Shown here: positions 10,313 through 21,146 of the stretch, piece by piece
Position numbering within the stretch: the first letter of the stretch is position 1
How the letters are laid out: each line of letters begins with the position of its first letter
DNA from: Chloranthus sessilifolius
Lineage: Eukaryota > Streptophyta > Magnoliopsida > Chloranthales > Chloranthaceae
Direction: 5' to 3'
DNA: 64,000 nt
NCBI GenBank assembly: GCA_021018995.1
Contig: CM037593.1
Span: 14,598,088-14,662,087, forward strand
Position numbers and translations under genes: made by a program
Notes under the pieces: generated by a model
The model's input: only the letters and a program-made list of their open reading frames with translations
The model's database searches: none
Told to the model about the DNA's origin: nothing

Positions 10313-11190
10313 GGCTCGATTAATCGAAATCCAAAGTAGATTAATCGAGATTCAAAACTAGGTTAAGCCGCGCAAAATTGATTAATTGATTTCCCAAATC
10401 GATCAATCGAAAGTCAAAATCGATTAATCGAAAATATTTCGATTAATCGAAATCGTATCCGTTTAAAATTTTGAGTTTTAGAGCTCACTGGCGCGAGCTA
10501 GTCGATTAATCGAAATCCATTTCGATTAATCAAAATTTCAAAATCAATTAATCGAAATTCACTTCGATTAATCAAAATCGTGCAGTCCCTTCCAAAAATT
10601 TCAGGATTCTTTAAGTTATTCGATTAGTCGAACTATGGTTCGATTAATCGAAATCTCAAATCGATTAATCGAATTCTACTTCGATTAATCGAAATCATTT
10701 TTCTGACTTAGAATTTTCATAGTTCCTTTAACTCATTCGATTAATTGAATTTCCAGTTCGATTAATCAAAATTGCAAATCGATTAATCGAAATCCGCTCG
10801 ATTAATCGAAAATTTCAGTAATTTCCTCTAAATCCTTGTAACATTCCCAGTTTGTTCGATTAATCGAACATGTAGTTCGATTAATTGAAAACCTAAATCG
10901 GTTAATCGAAACCAAAATCGATTAATCGAATTCCCAATTCGAGTAATCGAATTCCGAAAATCGATTAATCGAATTCCGAAAATCGATTAATCGATCCCAA
11001 ATCGATTACTCGAAATTATAAATCGATTAATCGAAATTTCATTCTGTGTCTGTTCTAACTCTCATCCCAATTTCCAGTCACTGGCACATGCCAGTCGACT
11101 AATCGAACAAAATCGATTAATCGAAATTCCAAATAGATTAATCGATTTGAAATTCAATTAATCGGTTTTGCCCAATTTCCGCAGATTTTT
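10313..11190. repeat. TCGATTAATCGA palindrome array between pol and accessory ORF
   Basis: Roughly 35 exact or degenerate copies of TCGATTAATCGA occupy 0.88 kb of the element interior, with spacers of 6-20 bp that do not align to one another. The same word is clustered in both LTRs of this element and in the solo LTR inserted in its gag. The array directly precedes the accessory ORF start region in transcription order. Confidence 0.9.
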
Positions 11191-11380
11191 AAGTTCTTTG
11201 GTTCTTTGATTTCTCTTGGTAGTTTATGACATCAAGTGGCTCATAGTTCCATAGAAACACATACACTTGGTCATGCGCATACAAAATCTATTCCTTTAAT
11301 CATACTTTTGATCAAGACTTGCATTGAATTACAAGTATTATGGAGATTCCACAAACATGCTTGTGGTTTACATTGGATTC

Positions 11381-14300
11381 TCACGTCATTGGAAATAAGG
11401 CTGGATATTGTTCTTTCACATCGGCCTCTCGTTCCCAAGTAGCCTCTTCCTTTGGATGATTGTTCCACCGAACAAGCACTAAGGGAATCACTTTAGTGCG
11501 CAGTACTTGTTCCTTTCGATCCAAGATTTCTACTGGTTCCTCTATCATGCTCATGTCCTCGCGCATCTCCATTGGTTGACTTCCTAACACATGAGATGAA
11601 TCGTTCACGTACTTTCTGAGCATCGATATGTGGAAGACGTTATGTACCCGATCAAACAGCGGTGGTAATCCAATGCGATACGCAACTTCACCTACGCGTC
11701 CCAAAATTTCAAATGGTCCCACATAACGTGGGCTTAACTTCCCTCTCTTGCCAAATCTCATTACGCCTTTCATAGGTGACACTTTCACAAACACGTGCTC
11801 GCCCACTTTATAGTCGACACTAGTCCGCTTGATGTCGGCGTAACTTTTTTTCTCTACTTTGTGCTGACTTCAGCCTTTCTCTGATTATTCGAACGACGGT
11901 GGCTTTGTCTTCAAGTAGTTTTGGCCCTAAAATAAATTTCTCACCTGTTTCTTCCCAATTGAGGGGTGATTTGCATCGTCGTCCATAAAGAGCCTCATAC
12001 GGTGCCATGCCAATGCTTGTTTGGAAACTGTTGTTGTATGCGAATTATCCTAATATCCTTGCATATCTAGCATGCCTGAGCATGTCTTCTATCACTTGGT
12101 TCACTCGCCATCGCCCATCAGTTTGAGGATGGAAAGCTGAACTAAAATCTAGTCGTGTTCCCATTCCTTCTTGAAATTTCTTCCAAAACTTAGACGTATA
12201 TAGTGGATCACGATCTGAAACTATGCTGCTTGGAATCCCGTGTAGCCTTACAATCTCCCTCATATATAAGTCTGCCAGTCTTCCTGCCGTATACATAGTA
12301 TTGTACGGTAAAAAGTGTGCTGATTTGGTCAATCGGTCCACGACGACCCAAATGGCATTGTGTCTCTTGGCAGTACGCGACAATCCAACAATGAAATCCA
12401 TCGAGATCGATTCCCACTTCCATTCTGGGATTGGTAAAGGCTGTAATAGTCCAGCAGGATGTCTATGATCAACCTTTACTTGCTGACAAGTCAAACACCA
12501 TGACACGTATTCGGCCACGTCTTGCTTCAGACCTCTCCACCAGTAGTTCTTTTTCAAGTCCTGGTACATCTTGGTGCTATCGGGGTGGATAGCATAATTT
12601 GACTTATGGGCTTCATCAAGAATGGTTCGTCTTAGATCGGCATTGTCCGGAATATGGAGACGGCCCTTAAACAATAAAGAACCATCTTCTTTAACTGAGA
12701 AGTCCGATCTGATGCCTTCACTCACGTCTTGATGAATCTTTGTTAATGCCGGATCTTTCATCTGTAGATCGTGGATATGTTCAAATATCACTAGCTTTAC
12801 TGATATGTTAGCCAAAAAGGATCCGATAGCTTTTGACTCAATGTTCGCATCGTAAAGTGCCAGGTCTTCCAATAATTTCCATCGGTGCATACCCAAAATC
12901 AAACAAGCTAGCTGAGCTGAACTCTTCCGACTCAAGGCATCTGCTACTACGTTCGCCTTTCCTGGATGGTACTGTATAGAACAATCATAATCCTTGGGAA
13001 ACTCCATCCATCTGCGCTGTCTCATGTTGAGCTCTTTCTGTGTAAACAGGTATCGGAGGCTCTTATGATCGGTGAAAATTTCAAAAGTCTCACCATACAA
13101 ATAATGTCTCCATATTTTTAGCGCAAAAATGACTGCTGCTAGCTCCAAGTCATGAGTCGGATAATTTTTCTCGTGTTCTTTCAGCTGTCTTGATCCGTAA
13201 GCTATCACCTTCTTATGTTGGTTGAGTACACAACCTAGGCCATTGTATGACGCGTCGCTGTACACGGCGTATCCTCCACTGCCCGAAGGAATAGCTAGCA
13301 CTGGAGCTGAAGTGAGTCTCGTCTTGAGCTCTTGAAAACTCTTCTCGCATGCCTCACTCCACTCAAATCTTGAATCTTTTCGTGTCAGCTTTGTGAGAGG
13401 TCCCGATATCTTTGAAAACCCCTCGACGAAACGTCGATAATAGCCTGCTAAGCCCAGAAAACTTCGGACATCGGTCACTGTCTTTGGTTGCTCCCATTTA
13501 ACCACTGCTTCTATCTTTGCTGGATCTACAGTGACACCATGCTTTGAAACGACATGTCCCAAAAACCTAACCTCTTCCAACCAAAACTCACATTTGCTGA
13601 GTTTGGCGTACAATTGGTGTTCACGTAGCGTCTGTAGGGCAATCCTCAAGTGTTCTTCGTGTTCCGTCTTAGATTTGGAGTATATCAATATATCATCAAC
13701 GAACACTACGACGCAGGAGTTCAAGTGTGGTTTAAACACTCGGTTCATCAGATCCATAAATGACGTCGGAGCATTCGTCAACCCAAACGGCATCACAAGG
13801 AATTCATAGTGTCCATACCGTGTCACGAAGTCGCCTTGGATGTCCTCTGCCTTGACTCGCAACTGATGGTATCCAGATCTCAGGTCGATCTTGGAAAAAT
13901 ACCTTGCTCCTTGCAGTTGATCGAACAAATCATCAATTCTAGGCAAAGGGTAGCGGTTCTTCACGGTGAGTTTGTTTAATTATCGATAGTCAATGCATAG
14001 CCGCATTGACCCATCTTTCTTCTTGACAAACAAGACCGGTGCTCCCCATGGAGACACGCTCGGTCTAACAAACCCCTTGTCCATAAGCTCTTGTAGTTGT
14101 TCTTTCAACTCCTTTAACTCAGCAGGAGCCATTCGATATGGCGCTTTTAAAATAGGCTCCGTTCCTGGTGCTAAGTCAATGGCGAATTCTACTTCTCTCT
14201 CAGGAGGTAATCCAGGCAATTCTTCTGGAAACACGTCGGCGAAGTCTAGCACAACTGCTATCTCAGAAATGACATTCTTTTCTTCCTTGTCCTCCTTTAA

Positions 14301-14764
14301 GAAAGCCAAGTATCCACTGCAACCCTTTCTGATCATTTTCTACCCTTCTTCTTTGAGATCATGGTACGATGATGACCTCACTCCTTGAAACCGAAATGAT
14401 CTCCTTGTGTTGGGTCTGAAAATGACAACCTTGTTCTTGCAATCGACTATTGCACAGTGCTACGCCAACCAGTCCATGCCAAGAATCACATCAAACCCTT
14501 GCATGTCTAACAGTATCAACTTCGCTTCCAACTCATGCACCTCTAGGTCTCGAATTGCTACAATGACGAATTTGCAAGCTAACTCCGTGTCCACTAATTC
14601 TCCGGTCGGAATAGACACAGATAGGACGAAGTCCAACACTTCTGGAACAATCTTCATCCTCTTGGCCAAACGTGGAGTGACGAATGAGTGGGTAGACCCT
14701 GGGTCTATCAACACTCGAGCGTCATATCCAACGAAGCATCCTTTTTCATATATAGTTAAAGTAC
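11381..14764 (-). pseudogene. Chromovirus pol (PR-RT-RH-INT-chromodomain)
   Basis: One frame runs from the likely splice acceptor to about 11820, then shifts near a run of seven A's (about 11845-11855). Domains in order: aspartic protease with VLIDPGSTHSF (about 14683-14717); RT with [10 protein letters not shown] and catalytic FVDDILIYS (about 13678-13705); RNase H with [10 protein letters not shown]; integrase zinc-binding CLTCQQ; integrase core with MDFIVG and [13 protein letters not shown]-terminal domain with GPFEILGRVG; and a chromodomain-like tail with VLVRWNNHPKEEATWE. In-frame stops lie at about 14460, near 14342, at 13980 (after CIDYR, where elements usually have Glu) and at 12045. 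In the integrase TDG segment the expected Gln-Ser-Glu-Arg reads Arg-Trp-Arg, so the third catalytic acid is missing. Inactive copy. Confidence 0.92.
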
Positions 14765-14931
14765 CTAGAGTATACATATATACATACAATAATTTACACA
14801 TCAATTTATACCCCTAATTCACACATAAATTTAGTATTGAGAAAAAGAATCCATACAAATCCTAATGCATGCACCTTCTCTATCTAAAATTTTAATGAAA
14901 TGGAAATTTCTTTAATTTAAAAGAGTCTCAC
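14765..14931 (-). other. Probable 167-bp intron between gag and protease
   Basis: Minus strand: CATCCAAG|GTGAGACTC at 14932/14931 and ATACTCTAG|GTACTTTA at 14765/14764. The interval is strongly AT-rich compared with both flanks, as plant introns are, and contains in-frame stops if unspliced. Removing it joins the two flanking frames exactly in phase through a split Gly codon (G|GT), giving the usual ...IIQ-GTL... type linker before protease. Introns in gag-pol are known in the Ogre/Tat lineage but are not typical of Tekay-like chromoviruses. Confidence 0.6.
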
Positions 14932-15800
14932 CTTGGATGATGTCATGCACGTTCCCTGCTTCCTGAGCAGTGACTGCATAGGCTCTCCCCTGAACGACCG
15001 GCTTCCTTGCTTGAATGGGTCATGGTGCTGCAACTGAAACCGTCTTTCTTTTATCCATCTCGAGGCAATCCTTGATCAAGTGGCCCACCTTGCCACATCG
15101 GAAACAACCCCTAGTCTCCGCTCTGCAATCCACTGTTCTATGAGGCTTGCCACGCTTTGCGCAAGTCTCCCGAGGTGCGGAAGAAACAGTACGAGAACCC
15201 TGTGTAATAGTGGCGCCAGTAGACATGGCAGGGCTCTCATATCGTAAAGGTCTCCCCGACGCAAGTAATGGAAACCTCTGTTGGTGTTGTTGTTGCGCCG
15301 GCCTTCCAAAACCTCCCTGAAACTGTGGTCTCTGAGCTTGGGCCATGAACCTCGGCTTTTTATTCACCGGTTCGTAGGTCCCCGTCCTTCCTTGTTCATT
15401 TCCTCCTCTCTGCTGCTCCCTCTGTCTATATCTGTTATTGTTCTCCTCCTCTACAACCAACGCCTTGCTCATGACCTCTTCATAGGTCCTCAACTGAAAT
15501 GGAGCTACGCCTCCCCTAACCTCAAGCTTCAAACCTTGCTGAAACCTCTTGGACTTCATCACGTCGGTAGCGACGTAATCCAGAGCAAAACGGGTAAGTC
15601 ATAGAAACTCCACCCCATATTCTCTCACTGTCATTCTCCCTTGCACTAATTGTAGAAATTGTATCTCAAGCTGATTCCTCACCACTTCCAGAAAATATTG
15701 TTTGTTGAACTCCTCAACAAACTCCTCCCACGTCCAAGGCAACTCCGGGATCTCCTGAGCCCGAGTCCGTATCACGGACTTCCACCAAGGCCCTGCCTCC
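14932..15800 (-). pseudogene. Chromovirus gag, 3' part (zinc knuckle)
   Basis: The downstream half of gag begins at the insertion point with EAGPWWKSV, where chromovirus gag normally has an A..WW motif. It includes MTVREYGVEF and MKSKRFQQGL and ends with a CCHC zinc knuckle (CFRCGKVGHLIKDC, about 15060-15105) that binds genomic RNA. Stops interrupt the frame near 15600 and at 15020. After the second the frame continues (PIQARKPVVQGR) to the intron donor, so gag and pol were one frame. The solo LTR at 15801-17323 separates it from the 5' part. Confidence 0.85.
15796..15800. repeat. Target-site duplication CCTCC of solo LTR
   Basis: CCTCC precedes the LTR start TGATGAGTAG and is repeated at 17324-17328 after the LTR end ...TACACCA. 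The duplicated bases fall in gag codons for Glu-Glu. Confidence 0.85.
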
Positions 15801-17323
15801 TGATGAGTAGTGAAATATAATGATATTTCACCCCTAGATACCTATATTTAGCTATCCGATGAAGGCTATCTGATAAGAATTATTAGATTTGAAGTGTTTC
15901 AGGTAAATACAAGCCAAGTGCAGAAAACAGCCCAAGAATTCTGAAAATAATGTCAAAACACTGCAACTTTGGGTCATCGAGAACTTGGTGTGACTTGTAG
16001 CTCAATTTGGATATTCAAGACGGACGAATTATGAAATTGTTAAAACACAAAAGTTGTAGATCTTTTTGTCCACTTTCCAACGGATCAAGAATCGCCTGAA
16101 TCCGAGTTCGGTACAAAACGTTATGGCTGAAATACCGAAGCAGTGTCTGATGTAAAAAGTCGGCTGGAATTCACGGATTTCTGGGAGCTCGATGCATCGA
16201 CCCTTTTGGTCGATTAATCGAGGGAAAAAAAGTGTCAGAGACAGAACTGACACTTTAAAGCTGATTTTTAAGAACTTTTGCAGGCTCGATGCATCGACCC
16301 TTTTTGGTCGATTAATCGAGCCACAAAAAGTGTCATACACGGAACTGACACTTTAAAAGTAGATTTTCAGTGATTCTTGCAGGGTCGATGCATCGACCCT
16401 ATAGGGTCGATTAATCGACCCTGAATTGAGGCGGCGGGAGACCTCTGCGATGAGGGGGCTATTTAAAGCCAAACCAAACACGTCGAGAGAACGGTTTTTT
16501 TTTAGGAAATAATTAGAGAATTTTTTAGAGAGAGTTTTCCAGAGGATTATTATTGATTATTATTATTTTTGGTTTTAGACTCCTCTGAGCATCTTTTTAA
16601 AAGTTCTTCTTTTCTCCTTCTTCTAGGGATTGATTTGGGTAGATTGTACTTAGGATTTGCACTGTCTTTCTTTTACATTCATAGATTGTATTTAGGAAAA
16701 GACATTGTAACCAAAGATTTTTGGAAGAAATAAAAAGAGGAATGGCTTTGAATGAACAAGGAGATCATACACCAAACATGAGCGGCTAAATCAGTAGATC
16801 GGGAAAGATGCGATCCCCAGATAAGTACCCATATTTATGATTAATACCATAGTCTAATGTTTTTATTGTTTTGATCTACACATCACGAGATACGCTATGC
16901 TTCTTACATGACTCATACCGCAATGATAGGCTGAGTCATTGTTTTTAGATAGGGTATGCCGGATTGATGATCATACTTTATTTCAAATCATTTTTATGAA
17001 TGAATGATGGTGATGGTGTGAATGATTCTTTAATGAAAGGAGGGTACAAATCTGGGGTAGCATATTTCTTGATCTTATTTAAATATTATTCTTAGATTCA
17101 TCAGTAATTAGTTGTTTAGATTAATTTATTTTTCTTGCATTTAGAAAAAGTGATAAATTTTTGGTTAAATTGAATCTGCCCTTTGGTACTTCCTTGGGGA
17201 CGTTTTTAAATCTCTGAAAGAATTAATTAAAATTCAAGATTTCCCTGTGGGTTCGACACCTTTGTTCTTGCCATACTGCAATAGATCTTGTGCACTTGCA
17301 AGGGTTATACTTAAAATACACCA
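15801..17323 (+). mobile_element. Solo LTR (1523 bp) inserted in chromovirus gag
   Basis: TG/CA-bounded with TSD CCTCC and no interior, so it is the product of LTR-LTR recombination. It shares with the LTRs at 3561-5302 and 49788-53447 a start of the form AGTGAAATATRATGATATTT and, with the latter, the segment around 16850-16980 (ATACGCTATGC...GGCTGAGTCAT). It carries the module with TTTCCAACGG..CAAGAATCGC at 16071-16131 and three palindrome pairs at 16189-16425. Inserted after the chromovirus. Confidence 0.88.
16189..16425. repeat. Paired TCGATGCATCGA / TCGATTAATCGA palindromes
   Basis: Three times about 95 bp apart, TCGATGCATCGA is followed within 8-10 bp by TCGATTAATCGA. The segment between successive pairs (AAAGTGTCA...ACTGACACTTT) is itself an inverted repeat. 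Each unit can therefore fold as a compound hairpin in RNA or single-stranded DNA. Confidence 0.85.
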
Positions 17324-17850
17324 CCTCCTCATCCAACATATAAGCTGCCCATCTCACACTCTCATCTTCTGTGCATGTCAGCACGCTAAAGACTTTCTCC
17401 ATCTCCATAAGCCAATTCTCAGCGGCCATTGTGTCTGCCTGCCCAGAAAATGAAGGAGGTCTCATCCTCCTAAACTCTGTAAAGGATGAGGGCACAGGCA
17501 GCGCAGGTCCTACAGGTGGTGTAGGTGGCTGTTGTTCTCTTGCTGCATGAGCTGCAAAGGATACGGCTTGTTGTGCCATGGCAGCTGCCATAGTCTCCAT
17601 AGTGTGCATCATCCTTTGTCGCTCGTCTCTATCTTCCTGTCTTTCTCTCACTCTCTCCTGTTCTCTTAGATCTTGATCCTGACGATCTCGATCCTCTTCA
17701 TCATGCTGTCTACTACTCACCCCACAGGGCCTCAGTACCTCCTAAAGGCACTCTATTAGTAGGAGAGATGTAATCATCTCCACTACGTAGACTCCTCTGT
17801 TGGCCTCCCCTTGGTCGGCCTCTTCATCTAGATGACATTTGCGGCTGCAT
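17324..17850 (-). pseudogene. Chromovirus gag, 5' part
   Basis: The likely start is the ATG at 17848-17850 (MQPQMSSR, then a stop and RGRPRGG, the basic start usual in this family). A frameshift follows before the well-preserved frame from 17720. That frame has a charged coiled-coil-like stretch (ERVRERQEDRDERQR), a Pro-rich linker, then FRRMRPPSFSGQADTMAAEN and WLMEMEKVFSVL, the conserved gag core. The sequence stops at the solo LTR just after YMLDEE. Confidence 0.85.
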
Positions 17851-17928
17851 TTGAAACTAAAATTTCGTTAGCAGAAGCCCCTATGTTCTGACCAAAAAGA
17901 ACGATTGTCAGAATTGCTAAAAGAAATA

Positions 17929-17940
17929 GCTTTGATACCA
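17929..17940 (-). other. Primer-binding site, tRNA-iMet type
   Basis: On the minus strand TGGTATCAAAGC directly follows the 5' LTR end. It differs by one base from TGGTATCAGAGC, the standard complement of the plant initiator tRNA-Met 3' end, which is present unchanged in the copia element at 21089-21100. Confidence 0.88.
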
Positions 17941-18270
17941 ATCGTGCCGGATTTCGCACCAAACTAACGGTGCCAACGATCATCTTGACCGTGTTATTGG
18001 TATATCAAGCAAAGAATTGAACTGAAATAGAAATGAAAATGCGAAAGTAAATCACTATATAAACATTTCTCAAAAGACAGTTCTACCCTCATGCCTCTGC
18101 ATGAATGGAGAACCGATCCGAACCATCGATGATAGCTAATCATCACAGATGGTTCGACCCAAAAGAATCATCCAAATCACAATATATCCATTGTTTAGTC
18201 AAACAAGGCTTGACATACCAAGCCGTACCAAATCTCTCCAAAAATCCTCAAAGCGGCACAACGGAGTCCT

Positions 18271-18374
18271 CTAGAAGAAGTCCTCAGGAGGTGGCTCCAA
18301 CTCGTCTCCGGCCGCAAGGTCCGACTCACCGGGGTCAGCGTCTCCTGAAGCCTCGGCAGCTGCTAGTAGTGGAC
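18271..18374 (-). other. Acidic mini-ORF in LTR, 5' copy
   Basis: Second copy of the LTR-encoded acidic frame. It differs from the 6115 copy by one residue and again ends PPPEDFF after an acceptor-like GCAG|GTCC. Confidence 0.45.
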
Positions 18375-19206
18375 CTGCGACGTATAGTCTATAGGGTGAG
18401 CTACATCCTAGCTCAATAGGGAACAAAACACAGTTGAATATATAAATTATTACCCACATATATTCCATGATATGTCATGCATGATATGTCTATGCAATTA
18501 CTGATGAAAACAGTTAAAAAGTATTACATTTTACTGGTAGTTTACTCATATCTTTTATTTATTCATGAATGATGCTGAAAAGGCCTAAAGCAAAACTTAA
18601 ACTTTCAACTTAAGTAATTCCCGAGCAATATAGCATCGAGCCCCGATGAGATACCCATCATCGTCATCTATATAGACAGTTTTAACGTATTCCTGAATAC
18701 AAAAGCATACCAAGCCCTTTCCCTGGGATTGGTGGCGGGTTTCACTAGTCTCAATCAACACCCACAGGGTTATCGTATCAGATAAGCCTCCGACCGCCTA
18801 CGGTTTCGCCACCAGATCGGTCACTTAATATCCCGCCGTGTCGGGCCGTGGATATCCCGCCACGTCGGTGGAGTACCCTATCAAACCTCAAATAACAAAA
18901 ATATCGGTGTCTTACATATAGTTATTCACCGTATAAATATGCTATCTTATATCAGTTAAGCCCTATCAAACATGATTCAATCTTGGATACATCCCTGGGA
19001 TATATCAATTCACTTGCATCACACCTGATGCTCTTATCTCTTTACTTCCTCATCCCCTGGGAATGGCTTATTATAATTACTTTTATTGATGTCACACACA
19101 CACACTTCTTCACAAACTCTTTAAGCAATAAACCATTTGAATTTAAATCTATATCACTACATACATGCTCTTGTAAAATAACGTACATGTTCAAGGAGTT
19201 CCCTAC
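18375..19206 (-). other. Candidate LTR leader intron 2 (5' LTR)
   Basis: Donor TGAG|GTAGGG (19207/19206) and acceptor GCAG|GTCC (18375/18374) are preserved in the LTR that would drive transcription. The candidate exon 2 upstream spans 19207-19250 (44 nt), and the first donor is GAAG|GTAAG at 19976/19975. Confidence 0.4.
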
Positions 19207-19384
19207 CTCAAGTCTTCGTTTGATCAATGCATCAAGGTCCCACGTGGCTCCTTGTGCACAAGCTCACACGTACCACCTATGGTACCACATAACATGTGAA
19301 ACACATCACTAAAGATGCAATAAAGGAGGTCCAAGACCCCCCAAGAATCTTAAAGTCAAACTCAGAAGTCAACATAAACTGGCC

Positions 19385-19832
19385 CAGTCGATTAATCGAA
19401 CTCCAAAATCGATTAATCGAAAGTCAATATCGATTAATCGATTCTCAAATCGATTAATCGAGATTCCCATTCGATTAATCGAAACCAAATTCGATTAATC
19501 GAAATTCTCTACTCTATCCAGTTGATTCTCAATTCGAGTAATCGAATTTCCAAAATCGATTAATCGATCCCAAATCGATTAATCGAAATTCCAAATCGAT
19601 TAATCGAGCTCTCATTTCGATTAATCGATTTCTTCAAGCTAAATTTGTTTCTCCACTGGGGTCCACTGTAGGTTCCCAGTCGATTAATCGATTCTCAATT
19701 CGATTAATCAAAATCCAAAGTCGATTAATCGAAACTAAATTCGATTAATCGAGATCGGGGTCCTCTGATATTTTCAACTTCTTGACCAATTTCGATTAAT
19801 CGAAATCCAATTTTGATTAATCAAAATTGCCA
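19385..19832. repeat. TCGATTAATCGA palindrome cluster, 5' LTR
   Basis: About 17 copies of the palindromic word, most of them exact and better preserved than in the 3' LTR copy (for example around 19485-19625). Spacing is mostly 18-25 bp centre to centre. Confidence 0.9.
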
Positions 19833-20417
19833 GATTCAGCCCCCTTTTGGCTGTTCTTCTCAATCTCTTTCCTTACTTTTTCCTCCATTTTTCTAAGCTT
19901 TTACCCTACATTTTACACCATTTCTAACTACAACTTAACCCTTTAATCCATGCATTTAAACTACAAAAATCTTACCTTCAATCAATCTCAAATTGATTTC
20001 AAATCGAGTGGTTGGAAAGGCTAGGGTTCCAACTTTGGCTTGAACGGATTCTCTGCGTCGAATCGGCCTCTTTAATGCTAGAATCTCCCTTCCAATCACT
20101 CATAATAACTCTTGCTCAACCTCTTTACTCCTCTCTCTCTCTTCTTTATTCCTCTCTCAACAACCAAAATACAGATTCTAGGGTTATTAAACCCTTTTAT
20201 CTCTTTCCTCACTTGTGTGTTGAGCACATACACCGCGATAGGTGTATGCGACTTCACATTCACATCACACACCACGCAGTCAGTCAAACTATCATATCTC
20301 ATCCATTCATCACACACTATGCTAACCATTGAACTCCTAATTGGTCAAACCTGTGACCAATCAGGCACAGATCCCGAGGTCACTGTTTAACGTGATTTTT
20401 CAGGATATTACAAAGCA

Positions 20418-20741
20418 CCATTTGGTGCTTAAATGACGGTCATGAGAGTTGGTTCCTAATTTATGGGGTACTTCTATTCTTGCCAAAACAATTTATGAAA
20501 GCGCCCACATGTGCAACCCATTATAACCCATTGACAGGTTGAAATCAAACAATGGAGATCGTTTTTCACACCAATCTTCCTCACGATGAATCTTGAGACC
20601 GTGATCTTTCCATCGGGTAAGTTTTTTATTCCATGTGTCATAGATACCAAACAAACGGAGGTAAAATCACATTTCAGCATGATTTATGACACTTTTTGGT
20701 ATCCATGCCACATGGAATCAAAAATTGACCGTCTAATGGTA
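20418..20741. repeat. Old dispersed repeat at the copia insertion site
   Basis: No gene. The text GACCGTCTAATGGTA...TCTTGAGACCGTGATCTTTCCAT and CACATGGAATCAAAAATTGA belongs to a dispersed family seen again at 25530-25640, 33000-33310 (inside a hAT element) and 62150-62440 (inside the CHX intron). The copia element splits this copy. Confidence 0.6.
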
Positions 20742-20746
20742 CGCTT

Positions 20747-21085
20747 TGTTGGAAGTAACAAATCAAAATTAGGTGCACATGTTAAGGAAGAATAAAGCCT
20801 GGTCTTCAGTTTGACCTATTCCTCTGCCACCTCCCTAGGCTTAGGCCTGATTTTTTGCTGAAATCTGTTTTGTTTGTTTCTAGGTTTTTAACAGCTGTAA
20901 GCTCTGCATTTCCTATAAAAAGGAGATTGAGATTCAAATAAGTATATGTTTTTTTTTTTGCGAGTAATTAATTCAAGCAGGGTTACCTTTTTTGGTACAA
21001 CTCTTTATCTCTGTTTTCTCTTCATCTTGTACAACTCTTGCTCTGTTTTTTGTCTTTATCTTGCTTCTTCTTTAAAATACCAACA
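20747..21085 (+). mobile_element. Copia 5' LTR (339 bp)
   Basis: TGTTGGAAGTAAC... to ...AAAATACCAACA. A TATA-like CCTATAAAAAGG lies at 20912-20923 and a T10+ run follows. The only long open frame overlapping it is an upstream extension of gag. Confidence 0.95.
20914..20920 (+). promoter_or_regulatory. TATA box of copia LTR
   Basis: TATAAAA in the context TTTCCTATAAAAAGGAG, about 170 bp before the LTR end. It is repeated at 25346-25352 in the 3' LTR. Position fits a U3/R promoter. Confidence 0.6.
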
Positions 21086-21088
21086 TAG

Positions 21089-21100
21089 TGGTATCAGAGC
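21089..21100 (+). other. Copia primer-binding site
   Basis: TGGTATCAGAGC, three bases after the LTR end, is the exact complement of the initiator tRNA-Met 3' end used by most plant copia elements. Confidence 0.93.
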
Positions 21101-21146
21101 CAGGTTTCTGCCTCAGCATTTCCTCTCCTTTTGTCTGTTCAAAACC

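Larger units (their letters stand above)
5757..20412 (-). mobile_element. Ty3/gypsy chromovirus (Tekay/Del-like), nested
   Basis: A structurally complete 14.66 kb element on the minus strand: 5' LTR, tRNA-iMet-type primer site, gag, protease, RT, RNase H, integrase, chromodomain, accessory ORF, polypurine tract, 3' LTR, with TSD AAGCA. RT preceding integrase identifies Ty3/gypsy. The C-terminal chromodomain-like tail and the gag style point to chromoviruses, most like Tekay/Del. After removal of the 1.5 kb solo LTR it is about 13.1 kb, long for the lineage because of the accessory ORF and about 0.9 kb of palindromic repeat. Gag-pol has several nonsense codons, at least one frameshift in pol and one in gag, and a lost integrase glutamate, so this copy is inactive. 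Confidence 0.93.
17941..20412 (-). mobile_element. 5' LTR of chromovirus (about 2.47 kb)
   Basis: It matches 5757-8254 throughout. The terminus next to the primer site has lost a few bases (CGTGCCGGATTTCG instead of GTGACAGCCCGGATTTCG), so 17941 is accurate only to a few bases. The far end ...GATATTACA is followed by TSD AAGCA (20413-20417). Confidence 0.92.

Noticed and set aside
15812-17312. Alternative solo-LTR boundaries with TSD AAATA
   Set aside because: These would give non-canonical LTR ends (TA...TA). Boundaries 15801/17323 give TG...CA ends and an exact CCTCC duplication, and fit the gag WW motif.
20946-21146. Upstream extension of copia gag into the LTR
   Set aside because: It would need translation through the LTR and primer site. 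The ATG at 21147 begins the part that resembles copia gag.
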